This document shows, piece after piece, positions 15,217-22,451 of a stretch of 64,000 bases of DNA. The notes under the pieces are model-generated. The model was not told where the DNA came from. It was given only the letters and a program-made list of their open reading frames with translations, and did not search any database. Numbering within the stretch: the first letter of the stretch is position 1; the number at the start of each line of letters is the position of its first letter. The translations under genes and the position numbers were made by a program. Source of the stretch: Paenibacillus hemerocallicola (GTDB taxonomy: Bacteria > Bacillota > Bacilli > Paenibacillales > NBRC-103111); assembly GCF_006265175.1 (NCBI RefSeq), contig NZ_VDCQ01000048.1, positions 1 through 64,000 of the forward strand. The letters run 5' to 3'.

Positions 15217-15441
15217 ATGGATCAGCGTACCTTTGGCGGGCTGTTTTATTTACTATGCGATGAAGTAGGAACGCTGGATTGGGCTGTTGCCTTGCAGCAA
15301 TTAGTCGATTTGTTAAACGAGATCGCCACAAAAGCCGGTAAGAAGATTTCCGGTTTGATTCAGCGTCAACTCCGGCAATGGATTACGGGTCTGCCCAATT
15401 ACATCAAGGCTTATTTGCCGATTTCAGTCTGCGCAAGTTGA
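15217..15441 (+). pseudogene. 3' remnant of an IS4-type transposase gene
   Basis: About 74 codons, starting MDQRTFGGLFYLLCDEVGTL, continue with ALQQLVDLLNEIATKAGKK and RQLRQWITGLPNYIKAYLP. The closing pattern of a basic helix, then W-x-x-G-L-P-x-Y-I-K-x-Y-L is what I recall from IS4-family transposase C-termini. The DDE catalytic core is absent, and I could not identify a terminal inverted repeat. It marks the left edge of the carbohydrate island and may have mediated its rearrangements. Confidence 0.5.
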
Positions 15442-15570
15442 GTAATGAACAATTATATCGAAGTAAATGGGCCTGTTATGGGCACCACGGGCAACATCGC
15501 GCTTATTGAGACCAATAATCAAGCTGTCTTTCAGGCGGCAATCGCCGCCTCCACGGTTTTGAATGTCTTG

Positions 15571-15682
15571 GGGCGTAAAGACGGTCCTGCTATGCTTTCC
15601 AGTCATCATTTGAGTAAAAGCGTCTGTGCGAATCATTGTTCGGTCGGGGGGATAAATCTTACAATAATTGCATAACACCACG
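15571..15682. repeat. Promoter-like repeat, copy A (upstream of the GH38 gene)
   Basis: These 112 bases match 19343-19453 at roughly 85-90% by eye, starting with GGGCGTAAAG and ending with ACACCACG. The copy holds a possible promoter (TTGTTC at 15636-15641, TACAAT at 15660-15665) about 140 bases before the GH38 start. A hairpin GGCGGCAATCGCCGCC lies just before it (15535-15550). The repeat is probably a shared regulatory module, not coding DNA. Confidence 0.75.
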
Positions 15683-15805
15683 CGACAGGAGGAGTACGAA
15701 GCAGTTCCCAAGATGGAAATGCGATCGACAGCGGGGCAGTCGTTAGATTGCTGCAAGCGAACAAGCCGTAATCCAGCTTATGACGAATGGGAGACGATAG
15801 CCTTG

Positions 15806-18217
15806 ATGAAGAAACTCCACCTGATCAGCAACGCCCATCTCGATCCGGTCTGGCTATGGGAGTGGGAGGAAGGCGCAGCCGAAGCAATATCCACCTTTCG
15901 GGTCGCAGCCGATTTTTGCGAGCAATATGACGGCTATGTGTTCAATCATAATGAAGTCATTTTGTACGAATGGGTCGAGCAATACGAACCGCAGCTGTTC
16001 GAGAGAATACGGAGGCTCGTGAAAGAGGGCAAATGGCATATTATGGGCGGATGGTATTTGCAGCCGGACTGCAACATGCCGAGCGGAGAATCGTTCGTCA
16101 GACAAATCATGTCCGGACGGCGCTATTTTGCGGAAAAGTTCGGCGTCGCGCCGACGACGGCAATCAATTTCGACCCTGCAGAAGAATTCCGCTGGATTGG
16201 CTATGACGGCTCCGCGATTACCGGTCATCGGGCTTTCGGCCATTATTCATCCTCGCGCGGGGGGGCGGCGAAAAAAGCGAAGGATTGGCTGAATTCCCAT
16301 CCCGAGCGAACAGAAGGGCTGCTGCTCTGGGGGATCGGCAATCATGGCGGCGGACCGTCGAGAATCGACATGGACATGCTGGCCGAGCTGACCGCCGAGA
16401 CAAAGGACGTCCGGATTGTCCATTCGACTCCGGAAGCGTATTTCCGCGAGGTGCATGGACAGCGAGCCGAGCTTCCCGAGTATCGGGGCGATCTGAACTT
16501 GTGGGCGCCGGGCTGCTATACGTCGCAGATCCGCATCAAGCAGCGTCATCGGCTGCTCGAGAATGAGCTGTTTATGGCGGAGAAAATATGGTCGCACGTA
16601 TCGGTACTAAGCGGACTTCCTTATCCGAAGCGCGAACTTGACGAAGCACAGCGCGACTTGATGATGAGCGAGTTTCACGACATTTTGCCGGGATCATCGA
16701 TCCAGGCGGTGGAGGAAACGTCGCTCCGCTTGCTCGATCACGGACTTGAGACGATGTCTAGGATCAAGGCCCGCGGTTTCTTCGCTTTGGCGCGAGGAGA
16801 ACGCAAGCCGGCAGGCGCCGAAATCCCGGTTTTCATTTACAATCCCCATCCGTACCCGGTGAGTGGCGTATTCGAATGCGAGTTTCAGCTTCCGGACCCA
16901 AATTACGAGGATGGCACCTATACGAAAATGGACGTGGCCAGGGAGGGCGAGTACGTACCCAGCCAGTTGGAGAAAGAAGCAAGCAACCTGAACCTGGATT
17001 GGCGCAAGCGGATCATCATCGCCGCGGAACTGAATCCGCAATCGATGAACCGGTTTGACTGTATTCCAGAGAAAATCAAGGCAGAGAAACCGATCCCGGC
17101 GATGGTAGTGGACGGAGACATACTCCGTTTTGCGAACGGTCTGTTATCCGCCGAGATCAACCGGACTACCGGCTTGCTCGACCGTTACGCGATTAATGGA
17201 GTCGATTACTTGCGAGCCGGCGCCTTCCAGCCGCTCGTCATACGCGACAATGCGGACCCTTGGGGGAGCAAGGTGAGTGAGTTTCGCGACGTTATCGGGG
17301 AGTTCCGGCTGCTTGATCCCGCGCGAGCCGCCAGGCTGTCGGGTGTCAAGGAACCGGGCGCGCTGGAGAACGTACGGGTGATCGAGGACGGCTGCGTGCG
17401 GGCGGTCGTGGAGGCCTTTTTCGGCTACGGCGATTCCTTCATCTGCTTTACTTACAAGCTTCCGAAGCGGGGCACGGAAATCGAAATCGATCTGCGCGTG
17501 TTCTGGCTGGAAAAGGATACGATGTTGAAGCTTTCGCTTCCGACACTTGCCGGAGCGGGCAGCCGCTACCTCGGTCAGGTTGCGTACGGGACGGCGGAGC
17601 TGCCCGTTGCCGGTCGCGAGACCGTAGCCCAGCAGTGGGTAGCTGCGGTGGACGGCGATACGGACCGGGTTGTAACGGTCATTAACGAGGGCACGTACGG
17701 CTCCGATTACAAGTATGGCGAGATCCGGATGTCGCTGCTGCGCTCTCCGGCCTACTCGGCGCTGCCGATCGGCAAAAGACCCCTAATCGTGAGCGATCGT
17801 TTCGTCCCGCGCAGCGATCAAGGGGAACGGAGCTTCCGTTTCTGGCTAAATGCGGGCAGCGGCGTAGACCGGTTGCCGAACATCGGCCGCGAAGCGCAGG
17901 CGAAGAACGAGAAACCTTTCGCGCTGTCTTTTTTCCCTTCCGGTGACGGAGAGGAGCTTAAACCGCTGCTCTTGGTCGGCGACCCGGCAGTGCTCCTAAC
18001 CGCATGCAAGCAGGCGGAGAGCGGGGAAGGGTGGATTTTTCGGCTGTTCGAGCCGACGGGTTGTTCCCGTGCGTTCGAAGTCGAGCTGCCCGCATTCGGC
18101 GTCAAGGAGCGCATCGCGTTGCAGCCGTTCGAAATCAAGACGCTCAAATGGTCGAAGAAAGACGGCCTGCGGGAGACAGGACTGCTGGAGCAGGACAACG
18201 ACGCGGGGGAGGAATAA
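15806..18217 (+). CDS. GH38 alpha-mannosidase-like protein with probable internal deletion
   Basis: The start at 15806 gives 803 residues: KKLHLISNAHLDPVWLWEWE (zinc ligands His/Asp in HLD), NHNEVILYEW, GGWYLQPDCNMPSGESFVRQ, INFDP (nucleophile Asp), GNHGGGPSR (second zinc His) and SEFHDILPGSSIQ. Family members continue after the nucleophile with FGH(S/T)RG..QI...GYDSY.F.RP and reach W.GYDGS about 40 residues later. Here INFDP is followed directly by AEEFRWIGYDGS, so about 30-36 residues next to the active site appear deleted in frame. Activity is doubtful, although the frame stays open to the end. It lies behind repeat A and ahead of a dehydrogenase stump. Confidence 0.88.
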   Translation: MKKLHLISNAHLDPVWLWEWEEGAAEAISTFRVAADFCEQYDGYVFNHNEVILYEWVEQYEPQLFERIRRLVKEGKWHIMGGWYLQPDCNMPSGESFVRQIMSGRRYFAEKFGVAPTTAINFDPAEEFRWIGYDGSAITGHRAFGHYSSSRGGAAKKAKDWLNSHPERTEGLLLWGIGNHGGGPSRIDMDMLAELTAETKDVRIVHSTPEAYFREVHGQRAELPEYRGDLNLWAPGCYTSQIRIKQRHRLLENELFMAEKIWSHVSVLSGLPYPKRELDEAQRDLMMSEFHDILPGSSIQAVEETSLRLLDHGLETMSRIKARGFFALARGERKPAGAEIPVFIYNPHPYPVSGVFECEFQLPDPNYEDGTYTKMDVAREGEYVPSQLEKEASNLNLDWRKRIIIAAELNPQSMNRFDCIPEKIKAEKPIPAMVVDGDILRFANGLLSAEINRTTGLLDRYAINGVDYLRAGAFQPLVIRDNADPWGSKVSEFRDVIGEFRLLDPARAARLSGVKEPGALENVRVIEDGCVRAVVEAFFGYGDSFICFTYKLPKRGTEIEIDLRVFWLEKDTMLKLSLPTLAGAGSRYLGQVAYGTAELPVAGRETVAQQWVAAVDGDTDRVVTVINEGTYGSDYKYGEIRMSLLRSPAYSALPIGKRPLIVSDRFVPRSDQGERSFRFWLNAGSGVDRLPNIGREAQAKNEKPFALSFFPSGDGEELKPLLLVGDPAVLLTACKQAESGEGWIFRLFEPTGCSRAFEVELPAFGVKERIALQPFEIKTLKWSKKDGLRETGLLEQDNDAGEE

Positions 18218-18219
18218 CG

Positions 18220-18291
18220 ATGCAAGCGGTTTATATCAAGGCGCCGTTCGAAGTGGGCATTTGCGAGGTACCTCTTATGGAGGTCGAGCCT
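18220..18291 (+). pseudogene. N-terminal stump of a zinc alcohol dehydrogenase
   Basis: The ATG at 18220 has GGAGG seven bases upstream and follows the mannosidase stop by two bases. The first 23 codons, MQAVYIKAPFEVGICEVPLM and EVE, match the start of medium-chain zinc alcohol/sorbitol dehydrogenases. Similarity then stops; the frame runs on to 18414 with unrelated sequence into the convergent AraC gene. A deletion has removed the GxGxH region and all that follows. Confidence 0.55.
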
Positions 18292-18352
18292 GCTGCGGAT
18301 CGCCAGACTGATGGGGGCGCGTCGACAAAGCCCAGGCTTGGAGAGATGACCG

Positions 18353-19279
18353 TCATGGGTTCGATCTCGAACTATTGCGGAAGGAGCTGGGCGTCATGGT
18401 TGTATGCTTTTTGAAATGGGCATGGAAATTTTCAGCGAACGGATAACCGACGTTTGTCGCGATGTCTTTAACGGATAGTTCCGTGTTTTTTAACAAGTCC
18501 ATGGCTACCTTCATTCGGGTACTTAACAGCTTGTGCCGGAACGACATGCCGTACAGGTCGTGCAGGATACGGTTGAGCTGGCGCTGGCTGACATACAGCC
18601 GGCGGGCCAGATCGTTTTCCCTCAAAGGGCGGCTGAAATGCTCCGAGAAAAAACATTCGATAATGCCGAGCCTGCTGTCGGCAGTCGGTTGGAGCGACAA
18701 TCCGCGGCGAGGTGCGGACTGGATTCGGGGCGACGAGCGTATGACTACCAGAATAAGCTGGGCGAACAGGCTTTGCAGCTTGGCGAAATAGCCAATGGGC
18801 CGGCAGTGGAACTCTTGCTTGGCCATGTCAAGTAATGCGTCCGTTTCCCGATTACCGTCAGCTATGAAGAACGGGACATTCGCCAACGCATAGAGTAGTT
18901 CGTTTGTCTCTCCGGCCGGATAATCGGGCTTGGGGAGAGATAAGACGTCGTAGCGGAAAGTAAAGCAGGATTTATGAACATCCTCCCCCGGCTCCGTCCG
19001 TTTCTGGGAATGATAAAGTCCCGGAGGAATGACGCAGAAGCTTCCGGCCCGTATGGCGTGATCGCCATATTCCGTGCACAGCACGACCGTTCCTTTGTGC
19101 ACAAACTGAACTTCGTATGAGGCGTGGTTATGGTTCAGTACCGGAACATCGCTGTTCGTGTTAAAAAATCCGGAGTCGAGAAACACGTGAAGCCGGATCG
19201 TACCCAGTTCTACTTTGAGTTCGAATTGTTCCGGGAAAAACAGGCTGCCCCCATGTTCGTCAGGCGCATGGAAGTTCAT
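18353..19279 (-). CDS. AraC-family transcriptional regulator
   Basis: The 308-residue protein has a cupin-like N-terminal sensing domain (about 25-110: HNHASYEVQFVHKGTVVL, FCVIPPGLYHSQ) and a C-terminal AraC DNA-binding domain with two helix-turn-helix units (about 205-300: LRENDLARRLYVSQRQLNRI and SVKDIATNVGYPFAENFHAH, then FKKHTTMTPSSFR). Such regulators usually sense sugars or derivatives and activate nearby catabolic genes. It lies between the two genes that carry the 110-bp promoter repeats and is divergent from the second, so it is the natural candidate to bind them. Confidence 0.9.
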   Translation of the reverse strand: MNFHAPDEHGGSLFFPEQFELKVELGTIRLHVFLDSGFFNTNSDVPVLNHNHASYEVQFVHKGTVVLCTEYGDHAIRAGSFCVIPPGLYHSQKRTEPGEDVHKSCFTFRYDVLSLPKPDYPAGETNELLYALANVPFFIADGNRETDALLDMAKQEFHCRPIGYFAKLQSLFAQLILVVIRSSPRIQSAPRRGLSLQPTADSRLGIIECFFSEHFSRPLRENDLARRLYVSQRQLNRILHDLYGMSFRHKLLSTRMKVAMDLLKNTELSVKDIATNVGYPFAENFHAHFKKHTTMTPSSFRNSSRSNP

Positions 19280-19342
19280 TCAATCAACCCCTGGACCGTA
19301 CACCCGTTTTGGACTTGCCCAAATCTTATCATCTTTCTCTAT

Positions 19343-19453
19343 GGGCGTAAAGGCGGTCCGGCTATGCTTTTCGGTCATCATTTAAGTAAAAGCGTCTGTG
19401 CGGATCATTGTTCGGTCGGGATGAGATATCTTACAATGGCTACATACACCACG
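19343..19453. repeat. Promoter-like repeat, copy B (AraC/propeller gene intergenic)
   Basis: Second copy of the module at 15571-15682. The most conserved core is AGTAAAAGCGTCTGTGCG and ATCATTGTTCGGTCGGG. TTACAAT near the right end gives a possible -10, about 85 bases before the propeller gene. It lies between the divergent AraC gene and the beta-propeller gene. Confidence 0.75.
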
Positions 19454-19516
19454 GCCAAGGAAACAAGAGAAATGAGAAGCATGGAACAAGTTACCCAAGA
19501 AGACAAGGGGGCAGCG

Positions 19517-20932
19517 ATGAACACATCAAGCAAGTTACAGTACGAGGCAAGCCCAAGAGGCAAGCCGTCGGTCACAATCGGATCGCGCGTCGAAATGTTT
19601 ATCGACGATTGGCTGATCGAGAGCATGAATGGAGCTCAGTTGAAGCTGAATCAGCCGGAGAGGAAGGAAATCGTGCTTGTACTCGATCAACCGTGGGAAG
19701 GTCCGCTCGGTACTTATTTTACGGTGCTGCAGGACGGGGCCAAAATCCGCTTGTACTATCGCGGGTACATCCCGCCGGGAGCCGCAGACGTTACCGATGA
19801 TCAGCGGGTCTGCTACGCCGAAAGCGAAGACGGCATTCATTTCGTACGTCCGGAGCTGGGGTTATGCGAATTTGAAGGCTCGAGCCGCAACAACATCCTG
19901 TTCGCGGGGGCGCTCGCCCACAATTTCACCCCGTTCCTCGATCGCTCGCCCCATGCGAAAGGCGGCGAAATCTACAAAGGTGTCGGCGGTACGGGCACGG
20001 CAGATCCGAGCCGGAACGACGGTACGCTGTATGGGTTGACCTCGCCTGACGGCATCCATTGGCAGCAGATGAAAGCTCCGCTGAACATGCCGAGCGGCGG
20101 ATTCGATTCGCAAAATGTCGTGTTCTGGGATGCGGCAGCTGGCGTTTACCGCTGCTATAACCGTTACTTCGACAGCGGCAAGTATCGCGCGGTCCAGAGC
20201 TGCTCGTCGGATAATTTTACCGACTGGAGCGATCAACAGCCGAACCGGTATGCCGAGGGCGTTCCGATGGAGCAGTTTTATACGAACGCGACTATTCCTT
20301 GTCCTGGCGCAGAGCACCTTTACTTGGCTTTTCCGAAGCGATTTGTCCCGGAACGGAAAAAAATCGCGGAGCATCCGTTCGGCGGCGTCAGCGATACCTG
20401 CTTCATGACAAGCCGGGACGGCGTACACTGGAACCGCACGTTTATGGAAGCTTGGCTTCGGCCCGGAAGAGACGATCGCAACTGGACCGAAAGAAGCAAT
20501 ATGGTAGCGTACGGATGCATCGAGACAACTCCTGAAGAGTTTTCATTCTACGTCAGCGAACATTACAGGTGGGATGACAACCGATTGCGTCGACTGGCTG
20601 TACGCAAGCACGGATTCGCCTCCGTATCGGCCGGGTATGAGTCGGGTGAAATGACGACCCGCCCCATCGTGCTGGAAGGAGATCGGCTGCTGCTGAATTA
20701 CTCGACTTCCGCTGCCGGATCGATACGGGTGGAAGTGCAGGATGAATTCGGACAGCCGATCGAAGGGCTGGCGCTGAGCGATATGGAAGCGCTTTATGGA
20801 GACAATTTGGCGGAAGTCGTACAATGGCGAACGACTGCCGATCTATCCGCTTGGCGGGGGCAAACCGTTCGTTTTCGCTTCGTGCTTCAAGATGCTGACC
20901 TGTTCGCCATTCGGATTGCGAGCGTTTCTTAA
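19517..20932 (+). CDS. Five-bladed beta-propeller, glycosidase-like protein
   Basis: The start at 19517 has AAGGGGG seven bases upstream; upstream frame sequence is the repeat and is not coding. The 471-residue protein carries the hallmark MFIDDWLIE and blade-like motifs such as YYRGYIP, YAESEDGIHFVRPELGL, YGLTSPDGIHWQQM and FMTSRDGVHWNR, as in GH32/GH43/GH130-like propellers. A small C-terminal beta domain follows (about 390-471: LRRLAVRKHGFASV, LLLNYSTSAAGSIRVE). No signal peptide is seen. Catalytic residues cannot be assigned. It is probably part of the AraC-controlled carbohydrate set. Confidence 0.75.
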   Translation: MNTSSKLQYEASPRGKPSVTIGSRVEMFIDDWLIESMNGAQLKLNQPERKEIVLVLDQPWEGPLGTYFTVLQDGAKIRLYYRGYIPPGAADVTDDQRVCYAESEDGIHFVRPELGLCEFEGSSRNNILFAGALAHNFTPFLDRSPHAKGGEIYKGVGGTGTADPSRNDGTLYGLTSPDGIHWQQMKAPLNMPSGGFDSQNVVFWDAAAGVYRCYNRYFDSGKYRAVQSCSSDNFTDWSDQQPNRYAEGVPMEQFYTNATIPCPGAEHLYLAFPKRFVPERKKIAEHPFGGVSDTCFMTSRDGVHWNRTFMEAWLRPGRDDRNWTERSNMVAYGCIETTPEEFSFYVSEHYRWDDNRLRRLAVRKHGFASVSAGYESGEMTTRPIVLEGDRLLLNYSTSAAGSIRVEVQDEFGQPIEGLALSDMEALYGDNLAEVVQWRTTADLSAWRGQTVRFRFVLQDADLFAIRIASVS

Positions 20933-21054
20933 CAATCGGTGCGGACGAGAGAACGGGGTGATGCCTATACAGCCGATTGCGGATCAGGAAACAGGAACAA
21001 AGTGAGCAGGATTGGTTCGGACAATGGAAATTTTAAACAAGGGGGATGTTTTCT

Positions 21055-22383
21055 ATGAGGAAAAGCTGCCAGATGTTCATTTCGTTATCGGCGATTGCCC
21101 TTCTCTCGGCATGCGGCAACGGGGGCGCCAAATCGGAAGGGGCCGTCAAGGATACCGGCAAAGTATCGCAGGAACCGGTTGAGGTTGTTATTTATACGAT
21201 GGTCGGCGATACGGAAGATTACTTTAACCAGCGGTTCGGCGATGCCATCCGCAAAAAATTTCCGAATTACGCGATCAAGTATATTACCGACACAACGGGG
21301 AGCCTCGATGAGAGGTTGACCAGACTGGGCACGAACGGTACGCAGGTGGATCTCGTTTTTTCCACGACCGGCTGGCTCGAGAAGCAGCTGTTTCAATACG
21401 GCTACGCCTACGATATGACCGAACTGATCAAGAAGAACAAAGTCGACCTGAGCCAGTTCAATCCTTCCTTCAGCGACATATTGGGCAAATCGTTCGGGGG
21501 AGGCATTTACTATTTCCCCGTGCAAGCTGACATACCGCTTCTCTTTTACAATAAAGCGCTCTTTGATAAATTCGGCGTCCCTTACTTGAAAGACGGGATG
21601 ACATCGGAAGAAGTATATGCGGTATCCCGCCGATTGACGCGCAATGAGGGAGGCGTGCAGTATTCGGGATATATTCCTTCATTGAACTACTTGTTCCGGA
21701 CAAATCCCGTTTCGATTCCGCTTTTGAAGCCAGGCACAACGACCCCAACGATCAACTCGGACGATAAATGGAAAACCTTTTTCCAGAAATACATTGCCGA
21801 TGCGGCAAACTCGGCCGAGCCCGGATATTTTAAAGGAAAAAGCGATTTTAACGAATTCAAAGACGGACGCAGCGCAATGGCAACGCTCATTACAGCTAAC
21901 ATGATCAGCTCCAAGGCGATGCTGGAAACGATGAACTTCGATCTCGTTTCTTTGCCGACATTGAAGGAGTATCCCGGTATTGGTCCTCAGCCGCTAACCG
22001 TGGGGATGGCTGTTACGAAGATGGCCAAAAACAAAGATGCCGCCATGGAAGTGTTGAAATATATCGTCTCCAACGAAGTTCAGAGCGAACTGGCGAAGAA
22101 GGGGATCGCTCCTGTAGTGAAAAACATAGAGGTGCAGAAGCTGCTCGGGACCGAAAATTTCTTCAAGACTAAAAACTGGAACGCGGTGTTCTACAACAAG
22201 TGGGCGAACTTTACGTATACCGGCGCTATGGCCGTCGATTTGAATACGATCTATACGAAATACGGAAACGAGGTGCTGCTGGGCACTTTGGACATCAACA
22301 CGGTATTGCGTAAGGCCGAAGAAGAAGCTCTGAAAAAAGTCGAGGAGCTCAAAAAATTGATTGTGGTGCCCAACGCCTATTAG
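21055..22383 (+). CDS. Extracellular sugar-type solute-binding lipoprotein
   Basis: The second ATG (21055) is chosen because AAGGGGGA lies nine bases before it. The product (442 residues) has a lipoprotein signal with lipobox LLSAC, then a family 1 (MalE/UgpB-like) ABC binding-protein fold: VEVVIYTMVGDTEDYFNQRF, LDLVFSTTGWL-like region, and the closing AMEVLKYIVSNEVQSELAKK. It is clearly paralogous to the protein at 26805-28127. No permease or ATPase genes are in this island, so it must use components elsewhere or act as a sensor partner. Confidence 0.9.
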   Translation: MRKSCQMFISLSAIALLSACGNGGAKSEGAVKDTGKVSQEPVEVVIYTMVGDTEDYFNQRFGDAIRKKFPNYAIKYITDTTGSLDERLTRLGTNGTQVDLVFSTTGWLEKQLFQYGYAYDMTELIKKNKVDLSQFNPSFSDILGKSFGGGIYYFPVQADIPLLFYNKALFDKFGVPYLKDGMTSEEVYAVSRRLTRNEGGVQYSGYIPSLNYLFRTNPVSIPLLKPGTTTPTINSDDKWKTFFQKYIADAANSAEPGYFKGKSDFNEFKDGRSAMATLITANMISSKAMLETMNFDLVSLPTLKEYPGIGPQPLTVGMAVTKMAKNKDAAMEVLKYIVSNEVQSELAKKGIAPVVKNIEVQKLLGTENFFKTKNWNAVFYNKWANFTYTGAMAVDLNTIYTKYGNEVLLGTLDINTVLRKAEEEALKKVEELKKLIVVPNAY

Positions 22384-22451
22384 CAGTAGTACGGACGGCC
22401 CGTCATGAGCGCATTTACCGCATGGAAAATCAAGGAGGCTGTAAAAAAGGG

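Noticed and set aside
15445-15675. 76-codon open frame before the mannosidase gene
   Set aside because: Its second half is the promoter-like repeat; the second repeat copy has as many replacement as silent changes in this frame, so it does not behave as coding DNA.
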